Positions 55,213-63,714 of a stretch of 64,000 bases of DNA are shown here, piece by piece (position 1 is the first letter of the stretch; every line of letters starts with the position of its first letter). Below the pieces are notes generated by a model. That model saw only the letters and a program-made list of their open reading frames with translations. It was not told the DNA's origin and made no database searches. The stretch is from Streptomyces clavuligerus (lineage in GTDB: Bacteria; Actinomycetota; Actinomycetes; Streptomycetales; Streptomycetaceae), in assembly GCF_005519465.1 (NCBI RefSeq), contig NZ_CP027858.1:6125001-6189000 (forward strand), given 5' to 3'. A program made the translations under genes and the position numbers.

Positions 55213-55550
55213 GAAGCGGCCCGGGGAAACGGACCGGTCGACAAGACCGGAACCGCGCCCTGGATCGACTTCACCGTCCACCGCGACCGCCGACTGCACG
55301 CGTTCATCAACAGCCAAAAATGGCTCAGAGCTCACTACCTGCCACCGTACGCGCCCCAGCTCAACCCGGTCGAAGGCATCTGGTCCGTACTCCGCAGACG
55401 CTGCCAGGCCAGCACCGCCTTCACGGACCCAGCCCACCTGATGAGCACCCTCCGGCGAGGACTGCGCCAGATCCAGTACCGGCCCGAACTCATCAACGGA
55501 TGCCTCACCGGAACCGGACTACCCAGACGACACCACGCCCACAAGGTCAG

Positions 55551-55628
55551 TAACTGGGCAAGGCTCACGACGGCAGGGTCCACCAGTGCTTCTTGGAAGG
55601 AAGAGCCGCCACTGACGCGGGAGCGCAT
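55551..55628 (-). pseudogene. 5' remnant of the MFS efflux gene beyond IS630
   Basis: Read leftward from 55628, this short piece ends in SLAQL immediately before the IS630 end. Joined across one TA dinucleotide to 52227 it gives SLAQLMVVLD, the usual first membrane segment of DHA2 transporters. The first residues look unlike a normal MFS N-terminus, so the true start is lost or lies in the rearranged palindrome region. Confidence 0.65.
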
Positions 55629-56045
55629 CGTCCGGGCCCCATCCCCTGCTCGACGAGCAGGGGATGGGGCCCGGACGATGCGCCACCTGGCCGAGCGGCT
55701 TCAGCCATATGCCACTACCCTGTACTGGCATATGGCGACCAAGGCCGACGTCATCGATCTGGCGGTTGACGCGATCTTCCGCGAGACCTCGCTGCCGGAT
55801 CAGCGGGCCGAGAACCCGCGGGACGACATCGTGGCCCTGGCTAACACGTGGCGCCAGGCGATGCTGTGGCATCCCTGGGCAGCCACCCTGCTGGCGCGGC
55901 AGCGCCCGCTGATGGGGCCCAATTTCCTGGCCTGGAATGGGTTCCTGCAGTTCGCGTTGTTGCGTACGGGGCTGACGTGGAGGGCAGCGCGACCGGTACC
56001 CTACCGTCGCCGCGAACAACTACATCTCCGACGTCGACTGGGACA
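55560..56045 (+). pseudogene. TetR-family regulator remnant damaged by an inverted duplication
   Basis: The frame gives PPLTRERIVRA, then a disrupted stretch, then MRHLAERLQPYATTLYWHMATKADVIDLAVD, a TetR HTH followed by the start of the ligand domain (ALANTWRQAMLWHPWAATLL). The expected helix residues after RERIVRA are replaced by sequence from a 61-bp perfect palindrome at 55623-55683. No start codon is found upstream, and the frame breaks near 55990. It probably once regulated the divergent MFS gene. Confidence 0.75.
55623..55683. repeat. 61-bp perfect palindrome (30-bp arms, 1-nt centre)
   Basis: Arms 55623-55652 and 55654-55683 are exact reverse complements around a single A at 55653. 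It lies inside the HTH-coding part of a TetR remnant. Such near-zero-loop palindromes usually arise by template switching or quasi-palindrome correction. Confidence 0.9.
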
Positions 56046-56597
56046 CCGCCCTTCGACCCCTGGGTCTTGTCCACTGCGGTCAGAGAGTGGCAAGGGCGAG
56101 GGCACCAACACGCTTGCTCCCTGCTGGCTGCCGCCGAAGTCGAACACCCCAATCTAGCCTCTTACATCCGCGGCGCCGAGGACGGCACCCCGCACGCCCC
56201 GGGCTGGTTCGACCGTATCGCGGCCTGGAACTTCACGCAGCGCCTGGCCCACAGATTCCTGCCAGTCCCCGACGGCCCCCGGATACGCCGAATCCGTTGG
56301 CGCATGGACACCCAGGGCAGTCTCATCAGTTGGGACGACCTCACGAAGAGGACGACCCTGAAGCCCAAGTGCACCGGATACGCCGTGCATAAACTGGACT
56401 TCCGTGTCGTTACCCAGCCCGGCGAGCCCCTGTTCGCCCTTCACGTACTGCCCACGTTCAGCCGCCTGGCGACCCACTGGGCCAGCACCCGCACTGCCTT
56501 CATCGAGCAGGGCGCAAACAAAAACACACTGCTGCGTATGCCGATCGGCCACACCACATCGTCCTTTACAGCGGTGGCACGACGTGCCGGAGGGTGA
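56046..56597 (+). pseudogene. Unidentified protein fragment, possibly pPIWI_RE/DUF3962-like
   Basis: An open stretch with good codon bias and ordinary protein composition: AEVEHPNLASYIRGAED, LISWDDLTKRTT, YAVHKLDFRVVTQPGEPLF and LPTFSRLATHW. It has no start codon of its own and is continuous with the out-of-frame TetR remnant, so it looks like the 3' part of a truncated gene ending at 56597. The pattern of a short hydrophobic strand, VVTxPGE and SRLxxHW reminds me weakly of the N-terminal region of pPIWI_RE defence proteins; this is a guess that a profile search would settle. Confidence 0.35.
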
Positions 56598-57071
56598 CCC
56601 GAGGCCCTGGCCCCCTACACGAGCACCCCCGACCAGTCGCTGGACTGCAGCGACCACCGCCCCAGCGAACAGCTCTTCGTCCGCTGCCACCGCCCGCCCT
56701 CGACTGTGCCGACCGTGTCGACTGGCGGCACGAACTCGACTTCTTCGCGTCCGGGTGAGGGACTGTCGCGCCGTCCCGACCAACATGCAAATTAGGGCAC
56801 TTTGCACTTTTTACATAAAAAGTGCAACTCGCGCATTTTCTGCTGTTTCCTTTTGCCTCTGGAAACAGGAAACCCATTCCATCGGCGGTCGAATGCGGGG
56901 ATGCTACTTCCGTGCCGGCGAGTGCGCGATGCACTTACTCGCATATCTGTTCGATCTGGCGGGAGTGAAGGGAGGGTTCCATGCACACCCATCGTCGCGG
57001 CAGTCGTTTCGTAATTTGAAATAGAAATGCATATGTCTTTCAATCTGAAGAGAAAGGTTGAATTGTTCGCG
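56598..57071. promoter_or_regulatory. AT-richer intergenic region upstream of the NB-ARC regulator
   Basis: These 474 bases hold no clear gene, although a short segment near 56700-56757 could be a degraded C-terminus. GC content drops sharply from about 56790 onward. A perfect 12-bp-arm palindrome is at 56802-56827, and AT-rich sequence precedes the NB-ARC start. This is the probable promoter/operator region of the next gene. Confidence 0.5.
56802..56827. repeat. AT-rich perfect palindrome, candidate operator or attenuator
   Basis: TTGCACTTTTTA and its exact complement are separated by the two bases CA. It is the most AT-rich element in the window, about 245 bp upstream of the HTH-NB-ARC gene. 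It could be an operator for an XRE-type protein or a terminator of upstream transcription. Confidence 0.6.
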
Positions 57072-59306
57072 ATGGACGATCCGATAAATTTTGGCAGTGA
57101 GCTCCGGCGTAGGCGCAAAGAGGCTCAGATGTCAATCTCTGAAATGGCTCGGCGTGTCCACTACAGCAAGGGGTACCTGAGCAGAGTGGAGACCGGCAAG
57201 GCATCTGGAAGTCCTGCTCTTGCTCAAGCGTGTGACAGGGAGTTGTGCGCTGACGGAGAGTTGGCCGAGTTGGTACCTGGAGAGCAGGATGAGACGTCTG
57301 CCTTGCTGGCTCCTGATGCACTCAATGGGCTGCCGCCGGTGACAGGCCACTTCATCGGGCGGTCGAAGGAGCTGAATTATATAGCTGCATTCGTCAATGA
57401 GTATGTAGGCGGAAATGTTTGCCTGATCAACGGTATGGCTGGAGTCGGTAAGACTGCCCTGGCGTTGCGTGGAATCTGGAACGCGGCGGAGTCGTTCCCC
57501 GACGGCTGCCTGTTTCTCAACCTCGGTGGGGACGCCCGTGACGGCAGGGGTGTCACACCCCATGCAGCGCTCGATGCGCTGCTCCGGCTGCTCGGAGTTG
57601 CGGGCGAGTGCATTCCTCCAGGTTTCGACGCTCGGGCAAACCTGTATCGGAGTGTTGTGCAGGGAAAGAAAATAATGATATTTCTCGACAATGCTTACAA
57701 TGCTGCGCAGGTAATTCCGTTGCTTCCAGCGGAACAGAAGTGCAGGGTGATTGTCACCAGTCGAAATCGACTTCATGCCCTCGACGACGCGATGCATCTG
57801 CCGATGGATGTGCTTGCAGAGGAAGAGGCGATCACGCTCTTCCGTTCTGTCGGCGGCCACCGTGCCGACTGTGCTGACCGTGACACAGCCACCCGTATCG
57901 TGGCGCATTGTGGTGGGCTGCCGCTGGCGATCCGCATCGCGGCGGCCAGGTTCCGGGGCAACTTGGCCTGGACGCCCAGGGAGCTTGAGGGCCTGCTCGC
58001 CGATGAGAGGACCCGGCTCGGGGTGCTCGACGACGGCGAGCGCAGTGTCGCGGCGGCCCTGACGGTTTCCTGCCGTGCGCTTACCGGTGAGCAACGGCGT
58101 CTCTTCGCCCTGTTGACCCTGTATCCAGGGCTGGAGATGTCGGTCGGCAGTGTAACCGCTCTGGCGGGTGTCGATCCGCTGTCGGCGCGGAGTCTGATCG
58201 ACCGCTTGAGTGACGCTCATCTGGTGACGTATGTCACGGCTGATCGGATCAGCCTCCATGATCTCGTCCGTGAGTTCGCCCGTAGCAGGGTTCTTCCCGG
58301 GGTGTCGCAGCCCGCCCAGGACGCCTCCGTCCAACGGCTGCTCGATCACGCGTTGCTGTGGATCGGGGAAAGCAACGCGCTTCTCACCCCGCAGCGCTAC
58401 CGGCTGCCGCACTCGGCGGCGGAACCTCTGGCCCATCAGAAGTTCGCTGGCCGTCAGTTCGCGCTCGACTGGATCGCCGTGGAGTGGACCGGACTGGTGA
58501 GGATGTGCCATCTGGCGGCTGTGCGCGGGTTGCACAGTCGGTGTTGGCAGTTGGCGTTTGCACTGCGTGAGTACTTCTTTCTCAACAAATTGTGGGATCC
58601 CTGGATCGAGACCCATCTGGTCGCGGTTGACGCGGCCCGGGTTTCGAAACATCGGCAAGGGTTGGCGATATCGCTAAACAACCTGGGCATCGGATACGTG
58701 GACCGAGGGAATCTGACTGCTGCCGTCGAGCGGTATCAAGAGGCGATGCAGATTTTCCGAGAACTGAACGATGAGCGTGGCATCATCGATACTCTGTGCA
58801 ACCTTGCGTGGGTGGAACTCTACCGGGGAAGTCCCGAGGAAGCGCTGCGCGGCTTACATGTGGCGCTGAGCCACTACCGACGCCTGGGGAACGCCAGAAA
58901 CGTGGCCATCACGCTCCGTGGTATCGCGCTGACGGAGTCAGAGCTCGATCTGTACGTGGATGCGGTCCACCATGCGAAGCAGGCCCGTGAAGTGTTTCGT
59001 ACCCTGGATCTCTGCCTGGATGTAGTGATGTCGACCAATTGCATTGCCTGGGCTTACTTCAGAGCCGGCAACCACGAGGCCGCTGCCTTCTACTACGACT
59101 TGGGCGCCGTCCAGGCCGAACGGTTCGGGAGCAGTTATGAGAGGGCTCGGGCGCTGGTCGGTCTGGGTAATGTGTATGCCGCATCGGGTCGGCATTCCGA
59201 AGCCGCCGAGCAATGGGCGCGTGCCGATAAAATCCTTTCCCCGCTGTCACCTGTCATGGTAGGGGAAGCGCGGCTACGTCTGGAGTGGACCACCGCTTCC
59301 ACGTAG
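57072..59306 (+). CDS. XRE-HTH / NB-ARC / TPR regulator (STAND NTPase)
   Basis: About 744 aa from ATG 57072 (in-frame ATGs at 57027 and 57033 are alternatives without a good ribosome-binding site). Residues 5-60 form an XRE-type HTH (FGSELRRRRKEAQMSISEMA, then YSKGYLSRVETGK). Residues 95-380 are NB-ARC: Walker A GMAGVGKTALAL, Walker B KIMIFLDN, VTSRNRL, GGLPLAI and the ARC/winged-helix part with LHDLVREFAR. The C-terminal 280 residues are TPR-like repeats (NNLGIGYVDRGNLTAAVERY). Codon use and GC are lower than in neighbours, pointing to acquisition. It may sense a signal and regulate the adjacent genes, or be an immune receptor itself. Confidence 0.87.
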   Translation: MDDPINFGSELRRRRKEAQMSISEMARRVHYSKGYLSRVETGKASGSPALAQACDRELCADGELAELVPGEQDETSALLAPDALNGLPPVTGHFIGRSKELNYIAAFVNEYVGGNVCLINGMAGVGKTALALRGIWNAAESFPDGCLFLNLGGDARDGRGVTPHAALDALLRLLGVAGECIPPGFDARANLYRSVVQGKKIMIFLDNAYNAAQVIPLLPAEQKCRVIVTSRNRLHALDDAMHLPMDVLAEEEAITLFRSVGGHRADCADRDTATRIVAHCGGLPLAIRIAAARFRGNLAWTPRELEGLLADERTRLGVLDDGERSVAAALTVSCRALTGEQRRLFALLTLYPGLEMSVGSVTALAGVDPLSARSLIDRLSDAHLVTYVTADRISLHDLVREFARSRVLPGVSQPAQDASVQRLLDHALLWIGESNALLTPQRYRLPHSAAEPLAHQKFAGRQFALDWIAVEWTGLVRMCHLAAVRGLHSRCWQLAFALREYFFLNKLWDPWIETHLVAVDAARVSKHRQGLAISLNNLGIGYVDRGNLTAAVERYQEAMQIFRELNDERGIIDTLCNLAWVELYRGSPEEALRGLHVALSHYRRLGNARNVAITLRGIALTESELDLYVDAVHHAKQAREVFRTLDLCLDVVMSTNCIAWAYFRAGNHEAAAFYYDLGAVQAERFGSSYERARALVGLGNVYAASGRHSEAAEQWARADKILSPLSPVMVGEARLRLEWTTAST

Positions 59307-59345
59307 GGCTAGGCACCTGGTGGGGAAAAGAGACAAGGGATCAAT

Positions 59346-60311
59346 ATGGAATTCAGTGCGTCGGAGGTTCTTTCAGAGCTTAAGAACCTGCGTAAGGGAT
59401 TCGGCATGGAAGACCCTCAGGCGCTTTCGCGAGTCGGTAGCGCACTGCGATACATCGCGGGCGTGGCCGCGGAGGACGATCCGGCCAGACAACGCGAGAG
59501 GATTAAATCCTGCCTGCTGGAGCGGACCTGCGCCCTCCCCCTCGATCTGTCCTCCTACAGCAGGGTCGCCCTCGCGCTCGATGGCTCATGCACCGAGCGG
59601 TTCGAGCACAGGCTGCGCAGGATCGCGATGGAACTTGACCGTGACACACGCACGGCGCGCCGACGGGTCGATGAGGCGTTCAAGCGCCTCGCCGAGGAGG
59701 CGCTGGCCGCCGTGGTTCCTCCACGACTCCGACATCCTGGCACCCCGTGGCATCTCAGAAGCTTGAAGACACTTGTTCTTCTCGGTTCCCAGGGGACCGA
59801 GGTCATCGAAGAACGACGCATCGTGAGTCATCGCGATGGCTTGACGGACATTTTCCACTCATCCACTTTTGCGACAATGGGCGGGGAGAGGCACGCGGTC
59901 GACTCCGGGGGCTTCGACATCATTCTGCTCCAGGGTGGTACGTCGTCCGGATCCGCGTGGCTGTCAGCCACCAGGCTGGGACTTCGGGTGCAACTCCCTC
60001 GTCCACTCAATGCAGGGCACAGCCATGTATTGACGTTCCGCACTTTGGTGCCTGAGGGGGAGGCACTCGCACCGTACTACGTGTGCACCCCCAGGTTCCC
60101 GTGTGAGCGGTTCGATCTCACAGTCCGGTTCGGCGGATGTCCGCCGCATCGGGTATGGCGTCTCGACGACGAACTCCCGCTGGAGGCGGGAGATACCTCG
60201 CTCTGCCGTGGTGGGGTGGAAGTCGACGCGGCGGGAGAGGCCAGTGCTGCATTTACCGATCTGGAACCGAACCGCTCGTACGGGCTCGGCTGGACGTTGA
60301 CACCTTTTTGA
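59346..60311 (+). CDS. Hypothetical protein, 321 aa, downstream of the NB-ARC regulator
   Basis: I do not recognise this protein. The N-terminal 150 residues are helical and charged (ASEVLSELKNLRKGF, RRIAMELDRDTRTARRRVDEAFKRL); the C-terminal half looks beta-rich (FDIILLQGG, LTFRTLVPEGEA, FDLTVRFGG) and ends in a sandwich-like pattern. There is no signal peptide or membrane segment. It starts 39 bp after the NB-ARC gene and is probably co-transcribed with it. It might be the effector, adaptor or client of that STAND protein, or a partner of the convergent caspase-helicase. Confidence 0.7.
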   Translation: MEFSASEVLSELKNLRKGFGMEDPQALSRVGSALRYIAGVAAEDDPARQRERIKSCLLERTCALPLDLSSYSRVALALDGSCTERFEHRLRRIAMELDRDTRTARRRVDEAFKRLAEEALAAVVPPRLRHPGTPWHLRSLKTLVLLGSQGTEVIEERRIVSHRDGLTDIFHSSTFATMGGERHAVDSGGFDIILLQGGTSSGSAWLSATRLGLRVQLPRPLNAGHSHVLTFRTLVPEGEALAPYYVCTPRFPCERFDLTVRFGGCPPHRVWRLDDELPLEAGDTSLCRGGVEVDAAGEASAAFTDLEPNRSYGLGWTLTPF

Positions 60312-60360
60312 ATTGAGCCGGTCCTCGTGCCTGGAAGGACGGGAGCGAGTCGTTCAGTGA

Positions 60361-63300
60361 TCAGTCCACTGGCAGCGGAAGCAGGTCACTGAGATCAGGC
60401 CGGTCGGCCTCAGCCCGGGCAGCGGTGGCCGCGTCCAGCAAGTTACGCAACAAGAGGTTGTCGCCGCCGGCCACGTCCAGCAGCAGGGGCTGATGACCGG
60501 CGACGATCGCATCGATGGTCTCGAACCCTTCACGGAGAAGGCTCAGATACACCGGGCGGGGGATCCTTCGTTCCGTGTGCCGGGCGAGCGGCACGAACTC
60601 CTTGGGGATGCCCAGCTCGAGCTGGACCGGCAGGAGATCCGGCAGGTCACCGAGATCTGCGGACGGGCAAACATGCGCCGCGATGTCCAGGACCGCTCCC
60701 ATGACGTCCGCTGCCCGGCGGGCTGCCTGGCGGACTGGGCCGGTGCTCCTTGCAGTGGGGGGCAGCATCAAAGTGATCGCCCTCTCGATCTGCGACAGAG
60801 CCATGCCTCGCGTCCACATCAGACAGGCGAGGGCACTGCGGGCGCAACCGTGCCCAGAGCCGTTCCGCTGCCGGGTGCCGAGTACTCGGGCGACCAGCGC
60901 CTCAGGAACGCCCTGCCGCTTGAGCTCGGATTCGAAGGACTTGCGCTCGGCGTCCGGCCTGGGGCTGCGCTGTTCGAAGCGGACGTCATGCAGTTCCGCG
61001 GTGAGATGCGCAGCGCAGATGAGAGTCATCCGATTGATCCCATTGTCGGGTACTGCCTTCAATGCCTGGACAACGGCATCGATCGAGTCGACACTCAGGC
61101 CGCTCCGGATGCTGATCTCTCCCAGCCGGGTCAGGGCGAGCCCGGAGTCCGACTTCTCCAGGAATCCGCTCTCGATCAGCTGCGCTACGGCAGTGCTCAG
61201 GCTCGGGCCTGGAAAAGGCGCCGTCGAGGGCGCACAGCGATGCTGGTACGCCGCGAAGGTCCAGGTGAAGAACTCCTCGATGCCTTCGTCGGTCAACCGT
61301 CCCAGGTGCGCGACAGGTCCGGTGAAGGCGGACAGCACAGACGATCGTAGATCCGTCGCCGTGTGGCGCAGAGCGGACCGGATGGGGCCGGGCGCGGCGA
61401 GAACGTACTCCTGTCGGATCCTCTGGACCTCCAGTGGGCTCTCGGCCAGGACGAAGGAGCGACCTCGCTCGGTGAGTCCCTTGCGGCCGGCGCGACCCGC
61501 CATGTTCTTGTACTCGGGTACAGAGTATTTGCGTTCGCCCGTGCCAGGGTGCTCAAGTTCACAGATCACGACGGAGTCCGCCGGCAGGTTAACTCCCTGG
61601 GCGAGCGTCGTCGTCGAGACGAGTACCCGCAGCCCGCTTTCAGGCTGCTTGAACGACTGCTCCAGCAGGCGTCGCTCCTCGTCGCTGAGGTCGGACACAT
61701 GGAAGGCGACGCCTCTGGCCAGGCATTCGCGCAACAGGTCATTGACCTGACCGTCGTCCCCCTGGGGTAGTTCGCTGATCACGGTTTTGGCCGACGGGAG
61801 GCCAAGGCGTCGGGCGAGGCTTCGTGCGGTGGTCCGGACGTCGTGCCGAGTGGCCCGGAAGACGATGACCTGGTCTCCCTCCTCGACCAGTCGCGCCGTG
61901 AGTTCTACTGGCAACTGGTCGAAGGAGGAGACAGCGTGCGGCAGGAACTGTTCGACCCGTTCTTCCCCGTCTTCTGGCCGGTCGCCTCCGGGACCCGCCC
62001 GGGAGACGAGTCGTCCGTCCATTCCGATGACGCCTTCCCTGAGGACCGTCTCTCGTTTCTCATGCCGGACGGGCGTGGCGTCGAGCCAATCCGCGAGTCC
62101 GTCGGCATCGTCGAGCACGGCGGACAGACCGACGATCTGGAGGGCATGCCCGCGGCGCTTGCGCATCTTGATCCAAGTGAACAGCATCTCCAATAGCGGT
62201 CCGCGCTCAGGCAGCGCCAGCGCGTGGATCTCATCCACCACCAGGACCCCGACATGGTCCAGGAGTTCGGGATGTCCGGAGAGGAGGCCGATGTACTTCT
62301 CGTAGGTGAGGATCGCCAGCTCGTAGGAGCCCTTGAAGAGTCTGGAGATGTCGTCCCGCAACTCGCCCGTGACGCGGATCGTTCTGACTCCCGCGGCGCT
62401 GTACAGGTCGACGAACCGGTCGTACTGGTCGTTGACAAGGGCACGGGTGGGCAGTAGAAAGACGGCCTTCCTGCCTTGGGCAACGGCACGCAGGGAGGCA
62501 ATCTCGCCGATCATCGTCTTCCCCGCTGACGTGGGCGCACTCACCAGAGCGCTGTTTCCGTCCAGCAGAACTGCCTCATTGACGGCACGGACCTGCAAGT
62601 CATTGAGCTTACCGAACTTCTGGCGCCAGGCGGCGATGATGTCCTCGTGGATTCCGTATGTGCCAAGACTTGAAAAGGCGTGAGTGATGCGTGGGGGTTT
62701 CCATGAGTCGCCGGTTGCGTGGTAGCGCGGACCCGCCCTAAGGACAGGGAAGCTCAGGTCTCCGGCCCAACCGCCGAAGCGCGGTTCTTGGAATTCATTC
62801 TTCAGCTCAAGTCTATGGGAACTGATTTTCGTGAATAGGTAATCGGTCAGCTTGCCCAGGCGGATCTTCCCATCACTGGGCAGGTTTTTGTCCCCCAGGA
62901 GAGCGCGAATGAGGTAGTAGCTCAGGAGGCCGTGGCGCAACGTCCGGCTCTCCTGTGCCTCTTGGTCCTTTCCGGTTGCAGTGAAGATGAGTCGGCCGCT
63001 TCCGGTGATTCTGCTCAGGACGTCCTGGGGTGAGGGCTCTGAAGAGCGGCTCATGCAGCCGCCCTGCGGTTCCGGCAGCACCTTGGCCAGTGCCGAACCT
63101 GAGAAGCAGCAGTCCAGTGCCACCAGTAGCCTCTTCGACGGGATCGCGTCGATCAGCTCCGTGAACTCATCAAGACGCACCGCCGTGTCAGCCAGTCTTG
63201 CCGGGTCAGCGTCATGGGTGGCCAGCTCGGCGGTACGCGTGCCGTGACCGGAGAAAGTGATCATGACGAAGTCGTCCGGTTCGCTGTCGCGCCCGAGTTG

Positions 63301-63483
63301 TCGCATTTCTGTCAGCAATCTGTCCTTGGTGGCGTCGCTGTCCAGAACTAGGCTGGTCGGCCCCGGGTAGTTGTCCGAGAGCAGGGCGTGCAGTGCGATG
63401 GCGTCCCGTTTGGCAAAACCCAGTGCCCGGAAACCGGGATTCTGGTAGTTGTCTACTCCAATGAACAAGCCGCGGAATGTCAT
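60361..63483 (-). CDS. Caspase-like protease fused to a Ski2/Hel308-type SF2 helicase
   Basis: A 1,040-aa protein. Residues 1-250 are a C14 caspase/metacaspase domain: MTFRGLFIGVDNY, catalytic His80 in TFSGHGTR and Cys126 in VALDCCFSGSA. Residues 290-740 are a superfamily 2 helicase: Walker A APTSAGKTMIGE (Lys322), VVDEIHAL (417-422), LSAVLDDAD, TTTLAQGVNLP and motif VI MAGRAGRKG (661-669), with Ski2-like spacing. The C-terminal 300 residues are helical. ATG 63483 is chosen because the C14 strand starts right after it. The fusion suggests nucleic-acid sensing coupled to proteolysis, a typical conflict-system design. It is convergent with the 321-aa gene. Confidence 0.9.
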   Translation of the reverse strand: MTFRGLFIGVDNYQNPGFRALGFAKRDAIALHALLSDNYPGPTSLVLDSDATKDRLLTEMRQLGRDSEPDDFVMITFSGHGTRTAELATHDADPARLADTAVRLDEFTELIDAIPSKRLLVALDCCFSGSALAKVLPEPQGGCMSRSSEPSPQDVLSRITGSGRLIFTATGKDQEAQESRTLRHGLLSYYLIRALLGDKNLPSDGKIRLGKLTDYLFTKISSHRLELKNEFQEPRFGGWAGDLSFPVLRAGPRYHATGDSWKPPRITHAFSSLGTYGIHEDIIAAWRQKFGKLNDLQVRAVNEAVLLDGNSALVSAPTSAGKTMIGEIASLRAVAQGRKAVFLLPTRALVNDQYDRFVDLYSAAGVRTIRVTGELRDDISRLFKGSYELAILTYEKYIGLLSGHPELLDHVGVLVVDEIHALALPERGPLLEMLFTWIKMRKRRGHALQIVGLSAVLDDADGLADWLDATPVRHEKRETVLREGVIGMDGRLVSRAGPGGDRPEDGEERVEQFLPHAVSSFDQLPVELTARLVEEGDQVIVFRATRHDVRTTARSLARRLGLPSAKTVISELPQGDDGQVNDLLRECLARGVAFHVSDLSDEERRLLEQSFKQPESGLRVLVSTTTLAQGVNLPADSVVICELEHPGTGERKYSVPEYKNMAGRAGRKGLTERGRSFVLAESPLEVQRIRQEYVLAAPGPIRSALRHTATDLRSSVLSAFTGPVAHLGRLTDEGIEEFFTWTFAAYQHRCAPSTAPFPGPSLSTAVAQLIESGFLEKSDSGLALTRLGEISIRSGLSVDSIDAVVQALKAVPDNGINRMTLICAAHLTAELHDVRFEQRSPRPDAERKSFESELKRQGVPEALVARVLGTRQRNGSGHGCARSALACLMWTRGMALSQIERAITLMLPPTARSTGPVRQAARRAADVMGAVLDIAAHVCPSADLGDLPDLLPVQLELGIPKEFVPLARHTERRIPRPVYLSLLREGFETIDAIVAGHQPLLLDVAGGDNLLLRNLLDAATAARAEADRPDLSDLLPLPVD

Positions 63484-63714
63484 CCGATCCCCAGAAGTCC
63501 TGTCGTAGAGGGAAGAAGAGTATGGCACGGCCGGCCGATCTGACTGCGCACTCCGGGGGAATTGAGGCGCTTCGGTGTCGTTCTGCGTACAGAGAAAGGC
63601 GAGGGAATGACTGTTTGGGGGATCCCGAGCGGTGTCAGGGGCGATGGGAATCTGGTCCGGATTCGACCGTCTGATATCGGGGCAAAAAGCGGCAAGTGCG
63701 CTCAGCGTCTTGCG
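63484..63714. promoter_or_regulatory. Divergent intergenic region
   Basis: A 231-bp region between the caspase-helicase start and a rightward start at 63715; promoters for both should lie here. No clear operator palindrome is seen. Confidence 0.45.

Larger units (their letters stand above)
53100..55274 (+). mobile_element. Group II intron inserted in the IS630 transposase gene
   Basis: The 2,175-nt intron begins with the canonical GTGCG (53100) and ends in AC (55274). Its length is a multiple of three, and removal fuses the transposase exons in frame, which fixes both boundaries. It encodes its own reverse transcriptase/maturase and has a recognisable domain V near the 3' end. It lies in the same orientation as the transposase, as needed for splicing from that transcript. 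Confidence 0.88.
52230..55550. mobile_element. IS630-family insertion sequence carrying a group II intron
   Basis: Terminal inverted repeats begin CTGACCTTGTAGGTGTGGTG on the left (52230-52256) and, reversed, CTGACCTTGTGGGCGTGGTG on the right (55524-55550), with two mismatches in the first 20 bases. Both ends are flanked by the TA dinucleotide expected as IS630 target duplication (52228-52229 and 55551-55552). The element sits in the 5' part of an MFS gene. About two thirds of its length is a nested group II intron. Confidence 0.9.
52295..55552 (+). pseudogene. IS630 transposase, frame-shifted and interrupted by a group II intron
   Basis: The N-terminal part (52295 to about 52790) has the helix-turn-helix block SVARELRVGVRSVQRWRR. 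The frame then moves by -1 near 52770-52800 to give LVFEDEAGF (first catalytic Asp) and IVLVWDHL (second Asp). The intron follows; the second exon gives YLPPYAPQLNPVEGIWS with the catalytic Glu. Joining 53099 to 55275 produces WDHLNVHRDRRLHAF without a frame break. The -1 step may be mutation or programmed frameshifting; no clear slippery heptamer is seen. No stop occurs inside the element. Confidence 0.82.
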
